Shown here: piece after piece, positions 44,505 to 53,279 of the stretch
How positions within the stretch are numbered: the first letter of the stretch is position 1
How the letters are laid out: each line of letters starts with the position of its first letter
NCBI GenBank assembly: GCA_965198025.1
Contig: OZ240237.1
Span: 372,001-436,000, forward strand
DNA from: CAYWWM01 sp965198025
Lineage (GTDB): Bacteria > Acidobacteriota > Terriglobia > 2-12-FULL-54-10
Reading direction: 5' to 3'
DNA: 64,000 nt
Notes under the pieces: model-generated
What the model saw: the letters and a program-made list of their open reading frames with translations, nothing else
What the model was told of the DNA's origin: nothing
Database searches by the model: none
Program-made: the position numbers and the translations under genes

Positions 44505-45746
44505 ATGGCGCGACGAATCGTGATAACGGGGTTGGGGTTGGTATCCGCCGTGGGAATCGGGACGGAGGAAAGCTGGCAAGCCGTCCTGGCCGGCCGATCC
44601 GGCGTCGCCCCGATCACGCGGTTCGACACCAACGGCTTCGCGTGCACCATCGCCGCCGAGGTCAAGGGTTTCGACCCGCTCCAGTTCGTCGAGAAGAAAG
44701 AGCTCAAGAAAATGGGCCTGTTCATTCAGTATGCCCTGGCGGCGGCTGAATTTGCCATGAAGCAGGCAGACTTGAAAGTCACCTCCGAGACGGCCGAGCG
44801 CATTGGCGTGTTCCTCGGCTCCGGCATCGGAGGGTTCGACGTGATCGAGCGGGAACATACGGAGTTGCTCAAAGGCGGACCGCGCAAGATATCCCCCTTC
44901 TTTATTCCGGCCTCGATCGTGAACCTGGCGGCGGGGCACGTGTCGATCCGCCACGGCGCGAAGGGGCCGAACGCGGCGCCTTGCACGGCCTGCTCATCGA
45001 GCGCCCACGCCGTGGGCGACGCCTTCAAGGCGATTGCCCGCTGCGATGCCGAAGTGATGATCTGCGGCGGCTCCGAGGCCGCCATCACCCCCTTGGGCGT
45101 TGGAGGCTTCGCCTCGATGCGCGCGCTTTCAACGCGCAATGACGAACCGACGAAGGCTTGCCGCCCCTTTGACAAGGAGCGCGACGGATTCATCATCGGC
45201 GAGGGAGCCGGGGTGTTGGTCTTGGAAGAATTGGAATTCGCGCGCCGCCGCGGAGCGCGGATTCTGGCTGAGATCATCGGTTACGGCATGTCGGGCGACG
45301 CATTCCACATCACGCAGCCATCCGAGGACGGCGATGGCGCCTATCGCGCCATGCACAACGCGCTCGCCGACGCCAGGCTCGAGCCGCAGCAGGTGAATTA
45401 CATCAACGCGCATGGAACCTCCACGCCGTTCAACGACCGCCTGGAAACGCTGGCCATCAAGCGCCTGTTTGGAGATCATGCCTACAAGATGGCAGTCAGC
45501 TCGACGAAATCCATGACCGGACACCTGCTGGGCGGTGCGGGAGGACTCGAGGCGGGATTTTCCGTGCTCGCGCTGCGCGACCAGATCATTCCCCCGACGG
45601 TAAATTACGAGACGCCGGACCCCGGTTGCGATCTGGATTACGTGCCGAACCAGGCACGGCCCCGCCCGCTCGAAACCGTCTTGAGCAACTCGTTCGGATT
45701 CGGCGGTACCAACGCGGCGCTGCTGTTCAAGCGGTACGCAGAGTAG
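44505..45746 (+). CDS. fabF: Beta-ketoacyl-ACP synthase II
   Basis: A 413-residue thiolase-fold enzyme from ATG 44505 (CAGGAG 8 bases upstream; GTG 44496 is possible). The Cys-His-His triad is visible: PCTACSSSAHAVGDA (Cys), INAHGTSTPFND (His) and STKSMTGHLLGGAGG (Lys and second His). It condenses malonyl-ACP with acyl-ACP for chain extension. Located 137 bases after acpP and followed by the ETF genes. Confidence 0.96.
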   Translation: MARRIVITGLGLVSAVGIGTEESWQAVLAGRSGVAPITRFDTNGFACTIAAEVKGFDPLQFVEKKELKKMGLFIQYALAAAEFAMKQADLKVTSETAERIGVFLGSGIGGFDVIEREHTELLKGGPRKISPFFIPASIVNLAAGHVSIRHGAKGPNAAPCTACSSSAHAVGDAFKAIARCDAEVMICGGSEAAITPLGVGGFASMRALSTRNDEPTKACRPFDKERDGFIIGEGAGVLVLEELEFARRRGARILAEIIGYGMSGDAFHITQPSEDGDGAYRAMHNALADARLEPQQVNYINAHGTSTPFNDRLETLAIKRLFGDHAYKMAVSSTKSMTGHLLGGAGGLEAGFSVLALRDQIIPPTVNYETPDPGCDLDYVPNQARPRPLETVLSNSFGFGGTNAALLFKRYAE

Positions 45747-45812
45747 ACGCGCTGTTCCTCACGGCGTCGGCAGACCGCGTTGCAGTCTGCTTCCGAGACA
45801 GGAAAGATTCCC

Positions 45813-46595
45813 ATGAAAATTCTCGTCTGCATCAAACAGGTTCCCGCTAAAGACTCGCCGCTGCGTTTGACTGAAGACTCAAAGTGGATTCGGGAGGGAG
45901 ACCTCAGCTTCGAAATCAACGAACCGGACACCTTCGCGCTCGAAGAGGCTTTGCAGTTGAAAGAGAGGCACGGCGGCGAGGTGGTGGCTGCCAGCGTCGG
46001 CCCGGCGCGCGTGCAGCAAGCGATTCGCGAAGCACTGTCGAAAGGCGCCGACCGTGCTATCTACATTGAAGACGACTCCGGCTCGAAGCTCGACAGCTTC
46101 TACACGGCGAAGCTAATCGCGGAGGCGGTGCGCGCCGAGGCGTTCGATCTGATCCTGACTGGCTTGCAGTCCGACGACCTCGGCTTCGCACAGACGGGCG
46201 TGATTCTGGCCGAGTTGCTGGGACTGCCGCACGCCACGATCATCATGGAAGTCCAGGCTTTGGATGGCGGCCGCTTGCAAGTGAAGCGCGAGCTGGAAGC
46301 CGGCTGGTTTCAGTGGGTCGAAATGCCGATGCCGGCCCTGCTGACCATCCAGTCCGGCATCAACAAGCCGCGCTATGCCACTCTCAAGGGCATCAAGGGC
46401 GCTAAGTCGAAAGAGATTCGCCGCGTCACGGCTGGCGACCTCGGCTTTATGCCTGAGGATGTCTCCGGGCAGAGCGAGCTGCGCCGCGTTTACATTCCGG
46501 TGAAAACAAAGAAGACGGAGTTTATCGAAGGCTCGCCCAAGGAAGCGGTAGCCAGATTGGTGGAAATCCTGCAACGCGACGCGCGGGTCTTGTAA
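45813..46595 (+). CDS. etfB: Electron transfer flavoprotein beta subunit
   Basis: A 260-residue subunit starting at ATG 45813 after AGGAAAG: MKILVCIKQVPAKDSPLRL and the ETF signature in the middle (GLQSDDLGFAQTGVILAELLG, with VKRELEAGWFQWVEMPMPALLT). It binds AMP and takes electrons from acyl-CoA dehydrogenases. Directly followed by etfA and the quinone oxidoreductase, so electrons can be passed to the respiratory quinone pool. Confidence 0.94.
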   Translation: MKILVCIKQVPAKDSPLRLTEDSKWIREGDLSFEINEPDTFALEEALQLKERHGGEVVAASVGPARVQQAIREALSKGADRAIYIEDDSGSKLDSFYTAKLIAEAVRAEAFDLILTGLQSDDLGFAQTGVILAELLGLPHATIIMEVQALDGGRLQVKRELEAGWFQWVEMPMPALLTIQSGINKPRYATLKGIKGAKSKEIRRVTAGDLGFMPEDVSGQSELRRVYIPVKTKKTEFIEGSPKEAVARLVEILQRDARVL

Positions 46596-46645
46596 GCACG
46601 AAAGGGTTACTGAATCACAAAGACACTAAAACATAAACGAGCGAC

Positions 46646-47629
46646 ATGATTCTGACAATTATCGAGCAACAGCAAGGAACATTGAACCGCATGAGCTGGG
46701 AAGCCTTGGAGGCGGCGCAGCAGATCGGCAAGGAAGTTTCGAAGCCGGTTGCAGCCGTCGTGCTGGGACTGGGGGTTCGCCCGGCCGCCGAAGAATTGGC
46801 GGCGGCGGAACTGGAAAAGATATTGCTGGTGGAAGATGCGCTGTTGGAAGAGTACACTCCGGACGCGTACTCACTGGCGCTGGCGCAGATAATCGAATCC
46901 GAGAAACCGGCTCTGGTTCTATTGCCGCACACCTACCAGGTGCGCGACTTCGCGCCCAAGCTGGCGGCGGCGTTGCAGCGGACGTTTCTGGGTGACTGCA
47001 CCGGCTTCCGCGCGGAGGACGGGATACTTATTTTTACCAGGCAATTGTTCCAGGGAAGGATGAACGCCGATATCGCCTTCACGGGCCAGCCGCCGTGCCT
47101 GGCGTCAGTGCAGGCTGGAAGTTTCCAGGCCGATCAGGTTGCCAAGGGGTCGAGCCCGGCACCGATCGAGACCCGCAGCGTCACGATTTCCGCCGAGCAG
47201 GTTCGCACCAAGCAGCTGGAACGCTTTCAGGAAGCCAAGCGCACGGTGGACCTGGGGCAGGCCGGGATGATTGTCTCGGTGGGGCGAGGAATCAAGGAGC
47301 AGGAAAATCTCTCGCTGGTACAAAAGCTTGCCGACACTCTCGGCGCGGAACTAGGCGGCTCGCGGCCCATCTGCGACAACGGGTGGCTGCCCATGGAGCG
47401 TCAGATCGGCAGCTCCGGACAGACTGTCGCGCCCAAGCTTTACCTCGCCGTCGGTATCTCCGGCGCCATCCAGCACCTGGTCGGCATGAAGGGCTCCCGC
47501 ACCGTCGTTGCCATCAACAAAGACCCCCACGCGCCGATCTTCGAAGTCGCCGACTACGGCATCGTCGGCAACCTGTTCGACGTCGTCCCGGCACTGATCG
47601 AAGAAGTTAACAAGGCCAAGGGCAACTAG
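46646..47629 (+). CDS. etfA: Electron transfer flavoprotein alpha subunit
   Basis: A 327-residue FAD-binding subunit. The C-terminal FAD domain has the conserved ICDNGWLPMERQIGSSGQTV and LYLAVGISGAIQHLVGMKGS...VAINKDPHAPIFEVADYGIVG. Length is normal. It lies 50 bases after etfB and 45 bases before the ETF dehydrogenase gene. Confidence 0.95.
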   Translation: MILTIIEQQQGTLNRMSWEALEAAQQIGKEVSKPVAAVVLGLGVRPAAEELAAAELEKILLVEDALLEEYTPDAYSLALAQIIESEKPALVLLPHTYQVRDFAPKLAAALQRTFLGDCTGFRAEDGILIFTRQLFQGRMNADIAFTGQPPCLASVQAGSFQADQVAKGSSPAPIETRSVTISAEQVRTKQLERFQEAKRTVDLGQAGMIVSVGRGIKEQENLSLVQKLADTLGAELGGSRPICDNGWLPMERQIGSSGQTVAPKLYLAVGISGAIQHLVGMKGSRTVVAINKDPHAPIFEVADYGIVGNLFDVVPALIEEVNKAKGN

Positions 47630-47674
47630 AGGCCTGTTCGGACTTGTTTCTAACCGCCGTAGTATCCTACGACC

Positions 47675-49363
47675 GTGAATCAACGAGAACAGCTGGAAGC
47701 CGATGTCCTGATCGTTGGCGGCGGTCCCGCCGGCCTGGCGACCGCGCTGCGCCTGGCGGAGTTGATCGAACGCCACAACGCCGAGATTAATTCCGGCAAG
47801 CAGCAGGGAAAAAAGCTCGTGGCCGACGAAGTCTATCTGCTCGAAAAAGGCCGCGAGGTCGGTGCGCATCTGCTCTCGGGAGCGGTCATGGACCCGCGCG
47901 GGCTGCGGGAGTTGGTCCCCGACTTTGAGCAGCCTGATTCGCCGGACGCCGCGCCGCTGGCGGCAAGAGTGGAGCGCGACGCAGTGTACTTCCTGACCGA
48001 GCGAAGTCAGTGGCGGTTGCCGATCACACCGCCGTTCTTGCACAACCACGGCAACTATGTCGTTTCGCTCAATCGCCTGGGCCGGTGGCTGGGGCAGAAG
48101 GTCGAGGCCAAGGGCGTCAGTGTCTTCAGCGGATTTGCCGCAACGGATCTTCTCTTGGAGGACGGTCGTGTGGCCGGCGTTCGCACCGATGACAAAGGGC
48201 TGGACCGCGGTGGCGGCCAGAAGAGCAACTTCGAGCCCGGGTATGACCTGCGGGCGAAGGTCACGGTGCTGGCCGAAGGCCCGCGCGGCTCGCTTTCGAA
48301 GCAGTTGATCGGGCGCCAGGGATTGGATCAAGGCCGCAATCCGCAAGTCTACGCCGTCGGCGTGAAAGAGCTGTGGGAGGTCCCGCCTGACCGCATCGCG
48401 CCCGGGACGGTCATTCATACGGCCGGGTGGCCACTGGATTCAGACCAGTTCGGTGGTGGATGGCTCTACGCCATGCCGGAGGGCCTGATCTCGATCGGCC
48501 TTGTCTCGGGCCTCGATTACCATGATCCGGCGTTCGATCCCCACGAGGCCTTCCAGCGGTACAAGACCCATCCCTTTTTCCGAAAGATCCTGGAAGGCGG
48601 CAAGCTCCTCAAGTACGGCGCCAAGACAATTCCCGAAGGCGGCTGGTTCTCGCTGCCGAAGCTCGTGACCAACGGCGCGTTGCTGGTCGGTGATTCCGCC
48701 GGGTTCCTCAACTCGCAGCGATTGAAGGGAATTCACCTGGCCATGAAAAGCGGTATGCTCGCCGCGGAAACGGTGTTCGAGGCGCTTTGCCAGGAGGATT
48801 TTTCAGAGCGTACCCTTTCGCGTTATGGGCGCCGGATAGAAGAGAGCTGGGTGAAACAAGAGCTATGGAAGGCCAGAAACTACCATCAGGCCTTCGACGT
48901 CGGGATGGTCCGGACCGCTTTTCACATCGGCTTGCAGATGCTGACCGGCGGCCGGGGTCTGCGTGCGCGCTATCCCGCGCAGGCTGGGCACAAGCAGATG
49001 CGGAAGCGCACGGACGGCGCTGCGCGCGACCGGTTCTCCCCCGATGGCAAGCTGACCTTCGACAAGGTCACCAGCGTCTATCACTCGGCCACGAAGCACG
49101 AGGAGGACCAGCCCTGTCACCTGCTGATTGCCGACACCGACGTTTGCAACAACCGCTGCACCTCCGAATACGGCAACCCCTGCCAGCATTTCTGTCCTGC
49201 GGCTGTCTACGAGATGGTCGAAACCAAGAGCGGACGCCCAGCGATCCATCTCAATCCGTCCAATTGCGTGCATTGCAAAACCTGCGATATCATGGACCCC
49301 TATCAGATCATTACCTGGGTTCCTCCGGAAGGCGGAGGCGGGCCGAACTACGAGAATTTGTGA
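47675..49363 (+). CDS. Electron transfer flavoprotein:quinone oxidoreductase
   Basis: A 562-residue protein (GTG start). DVLIVGGGPAGLATALRLAEL binds FAD; GAHLLSGAVMDP and GDSAGFLNSQRLKGIHLAMKSG are family motifs; the C-terminal ferredoxin-like domain supplies the 4Fe-4S cluster (CPAAVYE, then NCVHCKTCDIMDP) and ends GGGGPNYENL as in mitochondrial ETFDH. It passes electrons from reduced ETF to ubiquinone or menaquinone at the membrane. Confidence 0.95.
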   Translation: MNQREQLEADVLIVGGGPAGLATALRLAELIERHNAEINSGKQQGKKLVADEVYLLEKGREVGAHLLSGAVMDPRGLRELVPDFEQPDSPDAAPLAARVERDAVYFLTERSQWRLPITPPFLHNHGNYVVSLNRLGRWLGQKVEAKGVSVFSGFAATDLLLEDGRVAGVRTDDKGLDRGGGQKSNFEPGYDLRAKVTVLAEGPRGSLSKQLIGRQGLDQGRNPQVYAVGVKELWEVPPDRIAPGTVIHTAGWPLDSDQFGGGWLYAMPEGLISIGLVSGLDYHDPAFDPHEAFQRYKTHPFFRKILEGGKLLKYGAKTIPEGGWFSLPKLVTNGALLVGDSAGFLNSQRLKGIHLAMKSGMLAAETVFEALCQEDFSERTLSRYGRRIEESWVKQELWKARNYHQAFDVGMVRTAFHIGLQMLTGGRGLRARYPAQAGHKQMRKRTDGAARDRFSPDGKLTFDKVTSVYHSATKHEEDQPCHLLIADTDVCNNRCTSEYGNPCQHFCPAAVYEMVETKSGRPAIHLNPSNCVHCKTCDIMDPYQIITWVPPEGGGGPNYENL

Positions 49364-49431
49364 CAGCAAGCGCCGTGCCAGCGGGATTCCAGCGAGCGTA
49401 AAGCTGTCCCCGGACAGCCCGTGCCTGACTC

Positions 49432-49875
49432 ATGACAAAAGCCTACCGCCACGGCCAAATCCTCAACCTAATCCGCAGCCAATCCATCCGTACGCAAGAA
49501 GACATGGCCCAGGCCTTGCAGCGCATCGGCATCACGGTAACGCAAGTCACTCTTTCGCGCGACATCCGCGAGCTTGGCTTGGTGAAGGGTCAGCAGGGCT
49601 ATCGCGAACCGGATCACGCCTCGACTCCGACCAATGAAGCAAACAATCTGAAGCGGACACTCGAAGAGTTTGTGCGGGATATCAGGACGGCCCAGAACCT
49701 CGTCATTATCCGTACCGCCGCCGGCAACGCCCAGCCGGTTGGCGCTGCACTCGACCGGCAGGCATGGCCCGAGATTCTCGGAACCGTCGCGGGAGACGAT
49801 ACCGTCTTCGCCGCCGCCCACGACGCGCGCTCTGCCGCTCGGGCGAAAGAGAAACTTCTGGCGCTGTTGCGGTGA
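49432..49875 (+). CDS. argR: Arginine repressor
   Basis: A 147-residue regulator. N-terminal winged helix with TQVTLSRDIRELGLVKG (recognition helix SRDIREL) and C-terminal hexamerisation/arginine domain, in which GTVAGDDTVF carries the Asp pair that binds arginine. ArgR represses arginine synthesis genes. It follows the ETF:quinone oxidoreductase gene by 68 bases; no arg gene or clear ARG box was noticed nearby. Confidence 0.93.
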   Translation: MTKAYRHGQILNLIRSQSIRTQEDMAQALQRIGITVTQVTLSRDIRELGLVKGQQGYREPDHASTPTNEANNLKRTLEEFVRDIRTAQNLVIIRTAAGNAQPVGAALDRQAWPEILGTVAGDDTVFAAAHDARSAARAKEKLLALLR

Positions 49876-49913
49876 GACTTCTCTCCATAGCCCTAAATCA
49901 GTTGACTCCGGAC

Positions 49914-50027
49914 ATGTGCACCACCATAGACATACCCGATTCGACATACCGGGAACTGAGAGCCACATTCGAGCGCAGCTTTCACGCCGTCTCGTCGGTC
50001 CGGGCCATCGTACTTTCTCAGAACTAA
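49914..50027 (+). pseudogene. Short antitoxin-like ORF (VapB-type), likely remnant
   Basis: A 37-codon frame starting MCTTIDIPDSTYRELRATF resembles the ribbon-helix-helix start of VapB-type antitoxins (K-T-T-x-D-I-P-D-x-x-Y-R-E-L-K). The C-terminal part that would bind a toxin is atypical and there is no following PIN-domain toxin, so it is probably the fragment left after loss of a toxin-antitoxin pair. It could also be a minute functional gene. Confidence 0.4.
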
Positions 50028-50057
50028 CCGGGTGCCAGCGGACCCTTAGCGTGTTTT

Positions 50058-50086
50058 TTGACGCTCTCCTCTTCGCGTGGTAAAGT
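50058..50086 (+). promoter_or_regulatory. Sigma-70-type promoter for tldD
   Basis: TTGACG (50058-50063), 17-base spacer, TAAAGT (50081-50086), about 29 bases before the tldD start. Confidence 0.6.
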
Positions 50087-50114
50087 CGTTTCTGGACTTT
50101 ACAGGAAGGGCGGG

Positions 50115-51560
50115 ATGATGCATCCAGAGCGGAAGTTCTTTGAGGAGAAGTTCGGCGTATCGGGGCCGGACTTGGAGAAGTACCTCGGGGCGGCGCTTTC
50201 CGCGGGCGGGGAATATGCCGATCTTTACTTCGAATACCGCGCCAGCAGCTCGATCTCCCTCGACGAGTCGCTGATCAAGAGCGCAACGCAAGGCATCTCC
50301 GCGGGCGTCGGGGTGCGCGTGATTTCCGGCGAGCGCACCGGCTACGCCTATAGCGACGATCTTTCTTCCGACAAGATCCTCAAGGCCGCTCACATTGCGG
50401 CACAAATCGCCAACGGCCCCGCGCGCGTTTCTACCGTCGGGCTTTCAGAATTGCCGCTCCCGCGGGATCTCTATCCCGTGGTCGTCGCTCCGACCGATAT
50501 CGAAATCGCAGAGAAGCTGGAGTTGGTCTTCCGGGCCGACAAAGCGGCTCGGAGCTACGACAACCGCATCAAGCAGGTGCGCGCCGGGTACGCCGACGAA
50601 GTGCGCCACGTGCTGACCGTCACGTCCGACGGCGGCATCTCGGGCGACTTCCAGCCGCTGGCCCGCCTGAGCGTCTTTTGCCTGGCCCAAGGGGGAAAAG
50701 ACGGGAAGGTCATCCAGCGTGGTTCCAGCGGTGGTGGCGGGCGCGTCGAATTGAAATTTTTCCTGTTAGAGAAGACGCCTGAACACTTCGCCCGCGAGGC
50801 AGCGCGCCAGGCCGTCATGGCACTGACCGCGGTCGAGGCCCCTGCCGGTGAAATGGAAGTGGTCCTGGGACCCGGCTGGCCCGGCATTCTGCTGCATGAA
50901 GCTGTCGGCCATGGTCTCGAGTCCGACTTCAACCGCAAGAAGACATCGGCCTTCAGCGGCCTGATCGGACGAAAAGTGGCGAGCGAACTCTGCACCGTGG
51001 TGGATGATGGGACCATCCCTGGCCGCCGGGGTTCGCTCAACGTGGACGACGAGGGAACCCCAACTTCGCAGACGGTACTGATCGAGCGCGGCGTCCTGAA
51101 GGGCTACATGCAGGACAAGTTGAGTGCGCGGCTGACCCAAGGTGCGCTCACCGGCAACGGCCGCCGCGAGAGCTACATGCACGTTCCGATGCCGCGCATG
51201 ACCAATACCTACATGCTCTCGGGCCAGTCCGCCCCGCGGGACATTCTTCGCTCCGTCCGCCGCGGCCTCTATGCCGTGCAGTTTGGCGGCGGGCAGGTGG
51301 ACATCACCAATGGCAAGTTCGTGTTCTCTGCCTCGGAAGCCTACCTGATCGAAGACGGCCAGGTCACGCGCCCCGTGCGCAACGCCACGCTGATCGGCGA
51401 CGGCCCGGAAGTCCTGAAGCACGTCTCGATGGTCGGCAACGATCTCGAACTCGACGAGGGCATCGGCGTCTGCGGCAAAAACGGCCAAAGCGTTCCGGTC
51501 GGGGTCGGTATTCCCACGATCAAAGTGGACCGCCTGACCGTCGGCGGAACGGCGGGGTAG
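50115..51560 (+). CDS. tldD: Metalloprotease TldD
   Basis: A 481-residue protein from ATG 50115 (preceded by AGGAAGGG; the adjacent ATG 50118 is equally good). LLHEAVGHGLESDFNRKKTSAF holds the HExxxH zinc site of TldD, with a conserved Cys (GVCGKNGQSVPVG) further on. TldD and TldE form a heterodimer that threads unfolded peptides and cuts them, needed for microcin B17 or modified-peptide maturation. tldE follows after 67 bases, so the pair is complete. Confidence 0.93.
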   Translation: MMHPERKFFEEKFGVSGPDLEKYLGAALSAGGEYADLYFEYRASSSISLDESLIKSATQGISAGVGVRVISGERTGYAYSDDLSSDKILKAAHIAAQIANGPARVSTVGLSELPLPRDLYPVVVAPTDIEIAEKLELVFRADKAARSYDNRIKQVRAGYADEVRHVLTVTSDGGISGDFQPLARLSVFCLAQGGKDGKVIQRGSSGGGGRVELKFFLLEKTPEHFAREAARQAVMALTAVEAPAGEMEVVLGPGWPGILLHEAVGHGLESDFNRKKTSAFSGLIGRKVASELCTVVDDGTIPGRRGSLNVDDEGTPTSQTVLIERGVLKGYMQDKLSARLTQGALTGNGRRESYMHVPMPRMTNTYMLSGQSAPRDILRSVRRGLYAVQFGGGQVDITNGKFVFSASEAYLIEDGQVTRPVRNATLIGDGPEVLKHVSMVGNDLELDEGIGVCGKNGQSVPVGVGIPTIKVDRLTVGGTAG

Positions 51561-51627
51561 CCGCAGGAATTGAGAGTTAGCCAATCCGCTAACCGTTATC
51601 CACGAATCACCATCCAATGTTCTTGCC

Positions 51628-52992
51628 ATGATCGAGTTGCAGCAGTTTGCTACGGATGTCGTCGCCAGCGCCATGAAGAGCGGTGCCACGGCGGCGGACT
51701 GCGTGGTTCGGGAAGGCAGCGAGTTCTCAACCACGGTGCGCATGAACGAGGTCGAGCAGCTCAAGGAGGCGGGGTCGAAAGCCTCGGGGCTGCGCGTGTT
51801 TTGCGGCCAGCGTACTGCGAGCTCCTACACTTCGGACTTTACGCGCCAGGGATTGGAACGCCTGGTTGCGAGCGCCATCGCTGCGGCCCGCGTTACTTCC
51901 GAAGACCCCTGCGCCGGATTGCCCGAGCCGGGCGAGACGGGAGTCTATTCCGACGACCTGGATCTGTTCTCTTCCGACGTTACGGGTCTGCAAGCTGCTC
52001 CGATGATCGAGCTCGCCCGCCGCGCCGAACAGGCCGCCTTTGAGTTTGACCCGCGCATCAAGAACTCCGAAGGGTCGAGCTTCGACGCCGCCCACGGATG
52101 CAAGATTCTGGCCACCTCGCAGGGATTTCTCGGCACGTACCGACGCTCCTCCTGCTCGCTCGCCGTGGTCCCGGTGGCTGTCCCCGACGGCGCGGAATCA
52201 GGAAGCCTGGGCATGGAGCGCGACTACTGGTACAGTGTTTCCCGCAAGTTCTCCACCCTCGAACCGCCGGAGGAAGTCGGGCGCCACGCGGCCGAACGCA
52301 CGGTGCGCCGCCTGGGCGCGCGGAAAGTTACCACCTGTCGCGTGCCCGTCGTATTTGACCAACGGACCGCCCGCAGCCTGCTCGGAAACCTCTTGGAAGC
52401 CCTGAACGGCGACGCCATCTATCGTGGCGCGTCGTTCCTTGCCGGCAAGCTGGGGGAGACCATCGCCGCCGAATCCGTTACGATTGTGGACGACGGCACG
52501 CTGCCGGGCGGTTTCGGCTCCGCCCCGTTCGACGATGAGGGCGTGCAATCGGGACGAACCGTCGTCGTGGAGCGAGGCCTTCTGCGGAGTTATTTGCTCA
52601 ACTGCTACACGGCGCGCAAACTGGGCATGAAGACCACCGGCAACGCCTCGCGCGGTCTCGCCGGCAACCCCGGCATCGGCCCCAAAAACTTCTTTCTCAA
52701 ACCCGGCTCCGTGAGTCCCGAGCAGATCATCCGCTCCGTGCGGAACGGCTTTTACGTGACGGAGTTCATGGGATTCGGTGTGAACGTTGTCACCGGCGAC
52801 GTCTCTCACGGCGCGACGGGCTTGTGGATCGAGAACGGCGAGCTGGCTTATCCGGTCCACGAAGTCACCGTGGCCGGAAACCTCAATGACTTGCTCCGCG
52901 GGATCAGCATGATCGGCACGGACCTCGAATTCCGGGGCGCCGTCGCGGCGCCTACGATCAAGGTCGAGGAGATGACCGTCGCGGGAACGTAG
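51628..52992 (+). CDS. pmbA: TldE/PmbA, partner of TldD
   Basis: A 454-residue protein of the same fold as TldD but without the HExxxH motif, as expected of the inactive partner. Recognisable parts are EVEQLKEAGSKASGLRVF near the N-terminus, VDDGTLPGGFGSAPFDDEG in the middle, and FVTGEFM-like YVTEFMGFGVNVVTGDVSHG near the end. It forms the heterodimer with TldD. Confidence 0.93.
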   Translation: MIELQQFATDVVASAMKSGATAADCVVREGSEFSTTVRMNEVEQLKEAGSKASGLRVFCGQRTASSYTSDFTRQGLERLVASAIAAARVTSEDPCAGLPEPGETGVYSDDLDLFSSDVTGLQAAPMIELARRAEQAAFEFDPRIKNSEGSSFDAAHGCKILATSQGFLGTYRRSSCSLAVVPVAVPDGAESGSLGMERDYWYSVSRKFSTLEPPEEVGRHAAERTVRRLGARKVTTCRVPVVFDQRTARSLLGNLLEALNGDAIYRGASFLAGKLGETIAAESVTIVDDGTLPGGFGSAPFDDEGVQSGRTVVVERGLLRSYLLNCYTARKLGMKTTGNASRGLAGNPGIGPKNFFLKPGSVSPEQIIRSVRNGFYVTEFMGFGVNVVTGDVSHGATGLWIENGELAYPVHEVTVAGNLNDLLRGISMIGTDLEFRGAVAAPTIKVEEMTVAGT

Positions 52993-53064
52993 ATGCGGAG
53001 CGACGGCACTCCGAATACCGTGCAACGAAGGGACAAATTCGCGACACGAGGCCTGATTCTTTCT

Positions 53065-53217
53065 ATGGACACCCGAAACGTAAAGGATCGAGCGGAACGG
53101 AAACGCCTGAAGCGGGCACAACGCAAGAAGCAGCCACCCAAACCCAAGCAGACGGACCCGCGCGGCTCTCATAAGAAGAAAGTGAAGAAGGCGGTACGCG
53201 GCCAGACCAGACGGTAA
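53065..53217 (+). CDS. Small, very basic hypothetical protein
   Basis: A 50-residue protein (ATG 53065) composed mostly of Lys and Arg (RAERKRLKRAQRKKQPPKPK). It cannot be assigned by homology. Its composition suggests binding to RNA or ribosomes. The frame is open from 52993, but the upstream residues are of no obvious type. It sits between tldE and the deaminase gene on the same strand. Confidence 0.45.
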   Translation: MDTRNVKDRAERKRLKRAQRKKQPPKPKQTDPRGSHKKKVKKAVRGQTRR

Positions 53218-53279
53218 GGACGCGCCGAGGGACATCCCTCGTCCAGTCGATCTTCAAGCGATCAGGGGCGAATCGAATT

